The position numbers were made by a program, and so were the translations under genes. This document shows, piece by piece, positions 35,171 through 47,300 of a stretch of DNA of 64,000 bases (positions are counted from its first letter, which is position 1; every line of letters begins with the position of its first letter). Source of the stretch: Dipteris shenzhenensis (Eukaryota; Polypodiophyta; Polypodiopsida; Gleicheniales); NCBI GenBank assembly GCA_047967505.1, contig CM106538.1; one strand, 5' to 3'. The notes under the pieces were generated by a model, which saw only the letters and a program-made list of their open reading frames with translations, was not told where the DNA came from and did not search any database.

Positions 35171-37250
35171 CTTCTCTACATTTGCTCTTGCATAAGAGAT
35201 GATTTCAAATGTCAGTGCAACATCTAATCTGACCATAGCTATCACAATTGGTCACAATCCTTAACAAGGCTATTAAATACAATTTAAACTAGTATTTCAT
35301 TCTTTGTTTCTTGCCAGTTTATTAACCCCTGATTAACAAGTGACTCAAGTCAGGTCACTACAGCTTGGGTTGTGCCATCTCGACGGAGACTTCAATGGCA
35401 AAGGAGCTCGACGGAGACTTCAATGGCAAAGGAGGTAGAATGGGCTTCAGCTCAATGTGTATTGCAAAAAGGTTGGTGGGAAGATAAGGAGCACCTATCA
35501 CTCTGCTTAGCATCAACAAAATTGGGGTTGTTGGGACTTGATAAACAAGCACCCTTGGAAATTTGCCTATGTTCTTCGAATAGTCTCAAGACGTGTCTAC
35601 CTACATGGGGATGCACTCTAAGAGCATGTGCTTGCTCATGGCTACGTGGAAAGAACATCTTAGCCCACTTTTTGAAACCATGTAGATGGTAGAGAACATC
35701 CTAGCCCACTTTTTGAAACCATGTAGATGGTAGAGAAACCCCTTGACGAAGCTATAAAATTTTATGGCTTTGATAGAGACAACCAAAATGCCTTGCTTGT
35801 GGGTATTGAGGGAATTTGAGGAAGATGCCAAAGCATCCATGAATGGTCATTCATTCGAAAACACATTCCAATCTTTCGCTAACTTCAAATAAAAAAGGAG
35901 GAAACAACAGGTTTTGAGTGGGAACACGATGCCAACCTTGCCTACCAGCACCCACAACCATGTAGATGGTAGAGAACATCTTGGCCCACTTTTTGAAACC
36001 ATGTAGATGGTCCTCGACTAAGCTAGAAAATTTTATGGCTTTGATGGAGACAACCAAAATGACCTTTCGTGTGGGTATTGAGGGGATTCGAGGAAGATGC
36101 CAAAGCATCCATGAAAGGTCATCCATTTGAAAACACATTCCAATCTTCCACTAAATTCGAATAAAAAAGGAGGAAACAACAGGTTTTGAGTGGGAACACA
36201 ATGCCAACCTTGCCTACTAGCACCCACAGATGGAAAGCTTTATGAGAGTCCAGCCACATGCATGGTTGCATGGCAAGCTTTGCTAATGAAGAACATAAAT
36301 GTATAGCTGCTATCCTGGAAGAGCCCTTTGGTCACGAAGGGTGAAAATTAGCTGTCTGTAGGCTGGTGCATACATGTTAAGGATGCGATGTCCTCCAATC
36401 TCCAACCCAAGTTCTTTCAAGTGGAAAAGTGACCAGAGTAAAACATGGTGCGTGCATCTTTTACAAAAACAAGAGTGCGTGGCATGTTTGACATCACCAA
36501 TGGTGAAGGAGGTAGCACCTAGTGGTTTTGTGTTAACATGAGCCCAATTATAAAGCAAGTTATTGAGGGCTTGGCCTTCCTTGCCATTCGAGCAAATCAT
36601 CGGTGGAAGAGCCCTTTGTTTCAAGCATGAACAGAGGGTGAAAATTAGGCCCTCTGCTCTTGGCATTCCTCTCCATTCAAGAAATATTGTTGCTAACCAT
36701 CAGCTTGTTCATGTAGAAGTTGCCATATGGAATTTAGGAGGGATCACAAACTGCTCCAACCAATCACAACAAGCAGCCAGGAAAATTGCAAATCGCACAG
36801 TAGCTTGTAGAATAGCTACTGTTCAGAACAGAGGCATTTTTGTGGAATAGAGGGGTGAGAGCCTGTGTTGGCAACATGCGCTTGAAGCCTCAAGTTGGTT
36901 GCACCTTGAGCTGCGGACGCCCCCTTCAAATTAAGCGGACCAGTTAGTGACAGGGATTGGGCTTGGGCGGGGGAGCTATGCATAGACACCGAGCTAGGGA
37001 CGCATGTCATTTAGGGGAAGCAACCCCACCCTCTTTGACCTCTGAAGTGTGGGGGAGCCATTCAGCGAATCGGAGCAACTTGCAGGGGGGAAAAGATTTA
37101 ATGCTCCACTCCAAATTCACCTCGCTGCCCACCCAACTCAGTGTGTAAGTGGTGGCGGACACCCTGTACGCAACTCCCCTAGCCGATGCACACGACAGGG
37201 GCAGATTGTGTGGGATGGGCCATGTAAAACTGCTCTAGGAGAGAGATGAG
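35171..37250. other. Intergenic DNA between the Copia remnant and SecA1
   Basis: No gene is recognised. It contains a 271-bp tandem duplication at about 35685-36227. GC content rises from about 36850 towards the SecA1 start. The open frames on both strands in 35370-36670 carry no family motif. Confidence 0.45.
35685..36227. repeat. Tandem duplication, unit about 271 bp
   Basis: ttttatggctttgat recurs at 35760 and 36031. Both copies go on through gaggaagatgccaaagcatcc, aggaggaaacaacaggtttt and tgccaaccttgcctac. A shorter repeat of cccactttttgaaaccatg, about 47 bp apart, is nested at the left end. Confidence 0.88.
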
Positions 37251-37839
37251 GAATGGATGCGCCACGTGGAAAGAGGGGGGAGGGGTCTTATCCACACATA
37301 CAAATGCACACGCAGACACATACATATTCACAAGAAACACACTCACACATACAAACACAATTTCTCTCTTTCTTTCTCAGGATTTGAGGCTAGCAATGCA
37401 ATCTTTCCAGCCAAGCTAGTCTATCCATTGCCCTCAGGCAATCAAGAGCATCTGGATTGCCCTGAGGCCGCGAACAAGATTGCAAAAAACGAGCTCTCCA
37501 GCACTGATTTTGTACGACAGCAAGCTGCTTTTGCACCTCGCTTTTGGAGCCCCAAGGATCTGAATTGCCTCGCAGTGGTGGAAGACAAGATAATTCCCCC
37601 AGCTGCTGCATCCGTGAAGCATTGAAGAAGAAAATTTGGGAAAGGAAGGGAGCTTAACCGGCTCGAAAAGAGAAAGGAACAGAGCCAAACCGGCAGAAGA
37701 CGAAGAAGAAGAAGAAGAAGAAGAAGAAGAAGGAAGAGGACTGCCTCGCATTTCATCGACTGTGGAATTTGACCACGAAACAGTAGCCATGGATGCTGCC
37801 CATTGAGTTTCACTCCTCTTCGCTTTCTTTGCGATCGCC
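37251..37839 (+). promoter_or_regulatory. SecA1 promoter/leader region with a GAA microsatellite
   Basis: GC-rich DNA directly before the SecA1 ATG. A (GAA)n run of about ten units lies at 37701-37731, roughly 110 bp before the start codon and probably in the leader. A frame at 37257-37625 has no recognisable domain. No certain TATA box was found, so the transcription start is unknown. Confidence 0.5.
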
Positions 37840-38325
37840 ATGTCTTCCCACTCCGTCAGAACTATCCTCTGTGTGGATCGCCCTTCTTCCTCCCTCGCCC
37901 CTGAATCTTCGCGACCCGTTTCCTCCTCCCTCTGCACCTCCTCTTCTTCCCTCCCTGCCCGTCTTGGATCATCCCCCCCTTCTTGGCATTATTGCGGTCT
38001 CCACCGAAGCCAGAACGATTCCAACAGCGGCTCGTTTCTCGGACAACGTGGGGTTCTATGGAGCACGGACACGATATGCTCCAGCTCCAGGACCCAAAAA
38101 GAGGCCCTGGTAGCACCTGTTGCTTCTCTAGGTGGCCTACTTGGTGGTCTCTTTAAGGGTGCGGATGCCGGGGAGAAGACCAGGCAACAGTACGCTGCCA
38201 CAGTCACATTGGCGAACTCGTTTGAACCGGTAATATCTGCGCTATCTGACGATGAATTAAAAGCCAAATCGTTGCAGTTCAAAGAGCGCGTCTCTCAAGG
38301 CGAATCTCTCGACTCACTTTTACCT
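37840..38325 (+). CDS. SECA1: SecA1 exon 1 (transit peptide and N-terminal helix)
   Basis: 162 codons from the ATG at 37840 (gatcgccATGTCT). The exon ends in phase 0 after SLDSLLP at donor GTGAGC (38326). Another ATG at 37793 opens a different frame that does not lead into SecA. Confidence 0.9.
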
Positions 38326-41300
38326 GTGAGCTTCCTTCCCATTAAACTCTTTTACATTATAAGGAAATTATCCGTCGTGTAAGGCTTCCTAAGTAGGTTT
38401 CCTGTAGCAAATGCTTGCTCCTCGCATATGGCAATATTCGAACAAGTTGAGCATTGCTAGTTGAGAGCAGACCCACATCACCAATTGGTATCCTGAACGA
38501 CATTAGGTTCTTTATAAACATCAAAACTATTGGAGGAGATGCATGAAAAGCGTCATACCATTGGGATCATAAGAACAACAGTCTCAGGCTGGGATAACTC
38601 AACGTCAAGCTCCTAAGCGCTAAGAATGTGTGCAGGCGTTCTTCAAATAGTATCTTTCAAAATGAATTCAGATAAGGGGGTTGGACCCTTCTGAGACGCC
38701 TTGGAGGACATATGACTAGAAAATAGGATCACCTAAGTGGCCACTGTTTCCTTCATTTGGCTACACAGGGAAAAACTGAGCATCATCCAACAAGTTATCA
38801 AACCTTGGATTGGAAATCTGTTTTTAATAGTGGCTTTGTTGATGGCCTGGTTGAGGTCTCTATAATCAATGCACATGCATACAAGCCATGTTCCTTTTAA
38901 CCAGAAGCACTAGCAAGGCAAAAGGAGAAGTGCTATGAGATATCAAGTTCTTCTCGAGCAACTCCTTTAGTTGCTCTACTACTTTCATCTTGGAGAGACA
39001 ATATGGAGCCTTGTTGGGGTTGCTGCCAAGCTCGCAAGACTATGGCATGGTCAACATATTTCTTTGGAGGTACGTGATGTGTTACATATCAACATCCTCC
39101 ACAATTACAACACTCCTTGTTGAAAAATAGGAGGGAATGAATCACTCAAACCTCCAGCCAAGATCTCTCCCGCTCTTCTTCACACTCAACTCAGATAACT
39201 GATCACAGATGCAATAAACACTCACTCAGAGATAACTTAAACAGAGAGAGAGAGAATATATTCATCCACCGGATGGTGGGCAGAAAACTGGCTCCAGGTG
39301 AGCAATACAAAACTCAGCCAAGTGCTGAAGAGAACTGATGGAACTCTCTCTGTCAGACTAGACCAGCTCTGAGTGCACAGCACAGCCTATGACTGAGGCT
39401 TTCTGTCCTGCACTGGATGCTGGATTGAAGGAAAGAGTGAGCCTTTTATAGGCACTGCCCAGGCCTTCTGGACTGGCCGACCAGCAGGGTCGGTCCCCTG
39501 ACTGGTGGCCGACCAGAATGTTCTGGAAATCCGACCAGGGTTGGCCCTGGTCGGTGGCCCTGGTTGGGCCGACTGGCCCTGCCACAGGCCCCTATAAAAG
39601 GGTGCCCTGTGCAGCCAGTCCATGGGACTGTTGATGCTTCCAGGGAGGCACAGGGCCCCCCCTAATTCTCTGCTGTTTGCAGACAGCAACCAGCCCGTGT
39701 GCTGGTTGCCTATGATGTCTGCCTGGGTCTCTCTTTCCCATCCCTCCTACCTCTCACTGCCCCTTGTCCCCTCAAAACGGGGGCTCACAGGTGGGCACAG
39801 TGAGTCTTTAACACTCCTTGTCTGAGGCTTGATCATATACAATGCATACAAGGGACTCTCTCTCTTGAGCTCCCTCGTCAATTGGCTTGCTGAAGCCTGA
39901 GATCAGGTGCATTCTTGGAGCTATCAGACCCAAGAACACCTCTCGTGCAAAGTGGAGAGTCATACCATTCAAATCAACATTGAACTCCCCAAAGATTTCA
40001 CCCAATCACATCCCAAAACAATGTCAATGTGACCATATCCATTGCAAAGAGATCGTCTGCCAAATTGTAATCATCTGGGCTGTCCATTAGCAACCTCCAC
40101 TCTTAAACCATGGTCCATATCCATGGATGCAAGCTTTACTTTCTGCAATGTCTATTTGTACATGAAACTGTGCTGTCCACTAGCATATGAATCGTCCTTC
40201 CATCAATGCCACCTCTCGACGTGAGTGTCTCAACATTTTACATAGGAGTGTTGCCATCTGATTCGTGTCCACGCTTCAACCAATTGTCGGCATTTGATCC
40301 CTGACCACCTTCACCTTGTGAGATAATCATGCACAGACTCTCCTTCCTGTGTCTTCATGTGAGCGACTAATTCTAGAGGTTAAGGATCCTCGTAGAGTTA
40401 TTCAGCTCAGACATATCCTTCATAATAGTCCATGATTCATTAGAGGTGTCACAAGCTGAATGTGCCAAATCACTCCACTTACACTAATTATAGACAACCC
40501 CCCTTGGATTCCTTACCCTCCTACTACTCAACCACAAATGGGTTTGCAAGTGTCACTGTCTTCCCTATAACATTCATTGTGGGCTGGGGTTTCAGCCTTG
40601 ATGTTACCCTCTAAATCTTTTATGCAACTAGGCGCTCCGAATTTTCACAATCCATAGCACATTGCTCTTGTCCAGCTTGTCTCCCTCCCCAGAAGTTGGA
40701 AGCTGGCATGCCCTCAAGAAACTGGAAGACTTGACACAACACCCACACCCTACAACCAAACTTGCCAGTCACACCTGAGTAAATCTAAGTTTGTTTTCCC
40801 CCAATTTGTGTATCTAATTTTGCATTCTGTATTGTGCATATGACCATAAATAATCATACGTGCCCTATTGGCCAACAATTGTTTGAAGCATTGACCAGTG
40901 ACTTGTCTTTCTATATAACTTTTGATTGTTGATTCCTAAATAGTTTGTGTAAATAGAAACATCCCTTGACCAATGGTTGGGTTCCCAACGTTAAGAGTTG
41001 CTCGTGCATGTGCTTGCTGAACTTGCTTAAAAGTGCCTCATCATTCACAATTTTTCAAAACAAAACTTGTTCAAAAGTGTCACATTTTCATGGTTCATGT
41101 GACATGCTTAATGACCTTGACCTAAGAAAGAGGGAGGGGGGGTGTGGGATGGGAGGGGCTTCCCCCTTTGATGCTCCCTATTGTATGATTGTCCGAGTCT
41201 CTTAACATGATGTAAAGCATCCCATTTTCTTGCCTTAAAACAGCCCCAATCCTTTGCCATTGGCATATGCCTCCACCATGAATGACCGTAAAAGGCTAGG

Positions 41301-44300
41301 GCATACCAACCCTTGGGCATGAGTCAATGCAAACTTCAAATCTTCGGCCTTAGGTTTGTTTAGAATGATTGAACATAAGCTGAAAACAAAAAGCAGGGAG
41401 CTGAATAGCCCGTTTTTCTTTTAGTTTCAAAAGAGAGTTTGTTTGAGTATACTTGTGCTTTCTAAGTTAGAAATGTATTTTTGCCTCTTTGCAGAAACGA
41501 GACATAAGTGTAAAGTGCCATTTAACTTTTTATGTTTTAAATAAGAGAGAGAGAGAAAGAGAGAGAGAGAGTTCCTAGTTTTTTGGAAGTTTTTGTTTCT
41601 TGACTTGCTTGTTTATTTTTGCTTAAGTCACCTACTTCGCTTCTTCTTTATTTCTTGTTTTCATTCTCTTTTGTTTATTTGACGTATTTTAGTAAGCACT
41701 GGGTTTGCCCAAGAGACTCCGCAGGTCTTTAGAAACCCAGTATAGCTGCTTATGCTTGGGCACTGATGACGACATAAGTGTTGCTTTGCTTGCTAAGTAT
41801 GTCTTCCTTTTGCTTTTCATAAAAGTTTTTGTTTACCTCTTTTTTCTTCTCTTTCATTTTCTCTTTTTTCTCTTTTATTTTCTTTGTAGATTTTTATCTT
41901 TAGAACAACAAAAATTTTAAATTTGTATGATTGGACTTATTCCAGTCTTACAAAGGTATATATATATTCAAATCTTCAAAAGCTAACCCGCTCTTCTTTT
42001 GACCACAAGAAGGCATCTTTCTTTGGGAGATCTATGAGAGGGCTCTCTGTATTGCCAAATGGCATATGGAATTAGCCATGGTCCAAAAACCCTCTCAAGT
42101 GAGTGGGATTATATGGCTGCGCGGTCATTCCCTCATGCATTTCACCCTTGAGGGGTGCCCATGCCTGCCCACAATGTGCCCAAGACACTCAACCTCTTCC
42201 ACCATGCATTGTGAGGGAAAGAGGGGAGTGGAACGATAGGAGACAGAGACAGAGACACAAGGGAGTGTGGGTGTGTTAGAATGTCTTGAGCCACATCACA
42301 AACTCAAAGGTTTTATTAGGATTAGGTATTCACCCTATGACTGTCTTAAGACAGTCATAGTGGTCGTAACATTTTAAAGGGTGGCAATGTGCCTTTACCC
42401 CAACCTCACCCCAACAACCTCCCACCTAAAGGCCAATGTGCCTAAAGGGGAGAAAAGAATAAAAAATTACAGTAATATACAGTCATTGTATACAAGACCA
42501 TAAAATAAGAATGGTCTCAACCTAATCCCATGATGCGGCGACAATGTGCAAACCGCTCTGTAGGCAAGCTCTTAGTGAGCAAATCTGCAGGATTATCATC
42601 AGTATGCACCTTCACAAGCTCAAGCCGCTTGTCTTCCAGTACCTCCCTGATGAAATGGTATTTCACATCTATGTGCTTGGTCTTCTGATGAAAGACCGGA
42701 TTCTTTGCCAACATGATAGCACTCTGACTATCACAATGCAAAACTGGCATATCTCCTGTAATGCCCAAATCTCCCACCAGCCGAGTAAGCCATATTGCTT
42801 CCTTGCAAGCCTCAGTGGCTGCAATATATTCAGCTTTAGTGGTTGACAGTGCAATGCATTTCTGCAACCGAGACACCCATGATATAGGACCTCTTGCAAA
42901 TGTGAAAATATAGCCGGTAGTAGACTTCCGGTTATCTGCATTTCCTGCATAGTCTGAATCTGTAAAACCATGCACCAATGCATCCTGCCTACCATAGCAT
43001 ATGCACAAGTCTTTGGTACCCTTGAGATACCTCAAGACGCCTTTCACTGCTTCCCAGTGCCGCTTGCCTGGATTTGCCATATACCTGCTGATGACTCCCA
43101 CCGCAAAAGCAATATCCGGACGAGTGGCAACCATGGCATACATCAAAGAACCAACTGCAGATGCATACGGAACCTTGGCCATCTCAACCTTATCATCATC
43201 TGATCTGGGGCTGTCCTTACTGCTGAGTTTTAAATGAGGAGGCAACGGGGTACTAATAGACTTCCCCCCCTCCATGTTAAACCTCTGCAGTACCTTGCCA
43301 ATGTACTCTTCCTGTGACAGAAACAAAAGTCCCTTAGACCTGTTACGAGTAATCCGCATACCTAGTATGTGATTTGCATCACCCAAGTCTTTCATGTCAA
43401 AAGACTTATGTAGTTGCTTCTTCAAAGCAATAATCTCCTGCTGAGATTTGCTGGCAATTAGCATGTCATCCACATATAGAATGAGTAGCATCAAACTGCC
43501 ATCCTTTGCCCATTTGGTGTACAAGCAGTGATCGGTCTCACACCTATGATACCCTTGGGACTGCATGAAGGCATCAAACTTCTTGTACCATTCTCTTGGC
43601 GCCTGCTTGAGTCCATACAAGCTCCTCTTGAGCTTACACACAAGCTGCTCTTTCCCTTTAACAGCATATCCCTCTAGCTGACTCATGTAGATCTCATCAT
43701 GGAGATCTCCGTGAAGAAAAGCAGTCTTCACATCCATCTGACATAAATCCATGTCCTCATGAGCAACAAGAGCTAACACTGCTCTCAAAGTAGTCATCTT
43801 GACTACAGGGGAAAAGATCTCATCAAAGTCAATGCCCTTCTCCTGCTTAAATTCCTTGGCAACCAATCTGGCCTTATACCTCGGTAAAGCATTTGAATCC
43901 ACTTTGACTTTGTAAACCCACTTGCATGGCAAAACCTTTCTGCCTGCAGGTAGCTGCACCAAGTCCCATGTATCATTTTGAAGTAGTGAGTCCATTTCTG
44001 ATTGCATGGCTTTCTCCCACGTCCTTTTCTCTGTTCTTCCCATAGCTTCCCTGAAGCTGGAAGGCTCACCACAATCTGTCAGCATGATAAAATCAGCCAC
44101 AATGTTGGCTCCTGGAACAAACCTGTCAGGAGGCCGTTGTACACGGGTGCTCCTCCTAACAAAATGCTCCGTATTAGGCTGCTGTGTAGCTTGTTCGTCA
44201 TGCATGACGGGTGGCGGTACCACCATATTTGGCTGTCCTACAGCGCCATTTGCTGGCATATCCAGTGGTGCATCATTGGCAAAATTGTCTGGCTGATTTT

Positions 44301-47300
44301 CAGCCTGTATACCCTCTTGAACAGGGTTATTTACAGCAGCCTGCTGCTGCATATTAATGGGCATTCTTTGCTGTCCGACATCATCATAAACAACCCTCCT
44401 GTATTCCACAGGTTGCATGGGTTCTTTGTGTACACTATCCTCTTTAAAGATGACGTCATTGCTGCGTATAATCTTCCGTTTGACAGGATCCCATAACCTA
44501 TACCCCATTTCACCTTCGTCACCGTAACCCATGAAGATGCATCTGAAAGACTTTGGCTCCAGTTTGGTGCGCAGTTCTTTGCGTACATGAGCAAAGCACT
44601 CGCAGCCAAACACACGTAAGTGCTTATATGAAGGTGGCTTGCCAGACCACACCTCCTCTGGCACTTTCAACTCCAAAGCCTTGTTCGGCGATCTGTTAAT
44701 TAGGTGAACTGCTGTTTGCACGGCTTCTGCCCAAAAGCCATGAGGCAATGCAGCATAAGACAACATACATCGAACTTTCTCTTGGATAGTCCGATTCATT
44801 CGCTCACTCACACCATTTTGAGATGCATTATGAGGGGCTGTGAGTTCCTGTTTAATGCCCTTAGCTTCGCATAACTGTACAAAAGCATGTGACACATACT
44901 CACCCCCATTATCGGATCTGAGGCATTTCAGCCTGCATCCTGTCCGATTCTCAACCTGAGCGACAAACTTCTTGAAAGCATCTAAGGCATCGCTCTTATG
45001 CTTCAAGAAATAGACCCACTCTTTGTGTGTGGCATCATCAATAAAAGTAATGAAATACTTTGCACCCTCTAGTGATAGCTGTGGCATCTCACACAAATCA
45101 GTGTGCACTAGATCAAGCGGTGCTCTATTCTGGGGAGTTCTCCTATTATGAGGAGTCATAGAATGCTTTCCAAAAATGCAATGATCACAAGTAGGCAAAT
45201 CTGAAAATGAAAGAGACGGCAGATAACCCAAACGTGACAGTTCTTGCATTCCTTTAACGGACATGTGTCCCAACCGGCTATGCCACAATGAAACCTTCGG
45301 CAGCTCGGTTATGGCAACAACATGATTACCTACACTGGAAACATAAAGAGGGTACAAGGTATCACTCTTATAACCCTCAGCCACTACAACCTGGCCATCA
45401 GTAATCACCCATTTGGAATCCCCAAATGTGGTGTGGTAACCATTGTCATCCAACAAGCCAGTGCTAATCAGATTTTTCTTGATTTGCGGCACATGGCGAA
45501 CACCATCAAGCATAAATATGCGTCCGTCAGGGAATACTATCTGTATACTGCCAATCCCTGCAATCCGACATGCATAGTTGTTCCCAAGGTGAACAACTCC
45601 ATGAGTACCTGTGTAGGAAGTAAACCACTCCCTATGAGGCGTAACATGAAAAGAAGCACCTGAATCCAAGAGCCAGGTGTGCATGTCATGGCCATCAACA
45701 ACCAATGTATGTGCAATTACAGCAGAAGAACATAATACATCATGTCTGTCACTGTCACTGTCCTCTGCTGCAACATTCACTTGTACCTGTACGTGCACGC
45801 GTCCGCTGATGGAGGTCGGCTGCCTGTGTGCAGCCGGCTGCTGCTGGTCACACGGTCGGCTGCCTGTCGCGGCTGGTCGCGATCGCGACTGGCTGGTCGG
45901 CTGCTGCCTTGCAGCTGGTCGGCTGGCTGCAGCCGCTAGCTTCAGCTGGCTCGCTGGCTGCGGCCGCCTGGCTGCTGGTAGCAACTAGCAGCAGCTATGG
46001 CTACTCACAGGCCTGCTGCGCGCGGCTGCTCCTGCGCGCTGCGCGCGCTGGCTGCGCCCGCCTTGGAGCTGCAAGCTGACAGAGGACACGAGGCCCGAGG
46101 GGAGAGGGAGGGGTAGACCGGAGTGAGAGGGAGAGAGTGGCTCTGATACCACTTGTGAGGGAAAGAGGGGAGTGGAACGATAGGAGACAGAGACAGAGAC
46201 ACAAGGGAGTGTGGGTGTGTTAGAATGTCTTGAGCCACACCACAAACTCAAAGGTTTTATTAGGATTAGGTATTGACCCTATGACTGTCTTAAGACAGTC
46301 ATAGTGGTCGTAACATTTTAAAGGGTGGCAATGTGCCTTTACCCCAACATGCATTTTTAGAGCTAATACAACCTCAAATTCTCCAGTAACTAATTGGCAT
46401 GCTCATGTGCTCCTATGTGCTTGCTCAGGAGGTCATCTCTAGATTTTGGTCGCGACTCTAGAGCAGCCACCAGCCACAAAATATTCTACATTTCTTCTAG
46501 ATAGTTTCCCATAGATGATTGCCAATCAGCCATGGCTGGAGCAGATGTGCATTGATGGGAGAGGGGACCAGTGAACAGATAGTGACCTTGAGACTGTAGG
46601 CTAGGGCAAGCAATGGAAGCTCAAGAAATGAAGGAATGAAGACAAAACGAGCTGCTGTAATGATTGCTGCAAAACTGAAAGAGAGAGTACAAGAGACATC
46701 CAATATAACAAAACTCTAGGATAGGGTGTCCTAACTAGACTAAGTGTCCTAACTTGTATATGTACTAACTGTACCAACTGTCCTAACTGCCTATAACTAG
46801 GCCTACGAGGCACATACCAAGGAATGAGTGGCACCTATGGATAGGCCATAGAATGGCCTACAAAGACGATCCCACACTGCCTCCTTCTCAGCACTGTCAT
46901 ATCTCTTTAGTAGAGTACGATATTGAATATTTGGGAGACATCGCCCAGCATCATTGTTCGGAGCATCCAGGCCGGGCACTACAGCTTGGTGATGGGAGGC
47001 CACTAAGCCACCCCAGCCATGTGGCAAGATATTACCTACACCGTGCGTGTCATATGGGAGCGCAAGACGCCAGGATCTCGGTTAAGCACATTGAGAGGTG
47101 GGCGGGTTTCTAAGAAAGCTTGGCCTACATGTGTCTTCTAGGTATTCACAAAGCGAGGCATTCGTTAGATGTCGATATAGCCCCCCACCCTAGTTGTTGG
47201 CCCATGTTTTAGGGATTCCCTAAGCAATGAGCCCGGTTCTCTATAAACAGGCTGGTTGATAGACGGTTTTTTCTCTTTTTGTTTTCTTCCACGATCAGCG

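Larger units (their letters stand above)
42210..46349 (-). mobile_element. Copia-2, young gag-less Ty1/copia retrotransposon in SecA1 intron 1
   Basis: A 4.1-kb minus-strand element with LTRs at 42210-42416 (207 bp) and 46154-46349 (196 bp). The LTRs differ by an 11-bp indel and about two substitutions. It has a perfect primer-binding site, a polypurine tract and TGCAT duplications. Its interior holds one unbroken pol frame but no gag: only 170 bp lie between LTR and frame, and the frame starts with low-complexity GC-rich sequence. Usual plant Copia elements are about 5 kb. It lies antisense to SecA1. Confidence 0.93.

Noticed and set aside
37257-37625. Possible upstream gene or exon
   Set aside because: No domain or splice link recognised; treated as SecA1 upstream region.
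37793-38113. Frame from ATG 37793 overlapping SecA1 exon 1
   Set aside because: It does not lead into the SecA sequence; the frame from 37840 does.
46990-47120. 5S rRNA-like phrase (ggatctcggttaagca)
   Set aside because: Only a short resemblance; the rest of a 5S gene and its internal promoter are not present.
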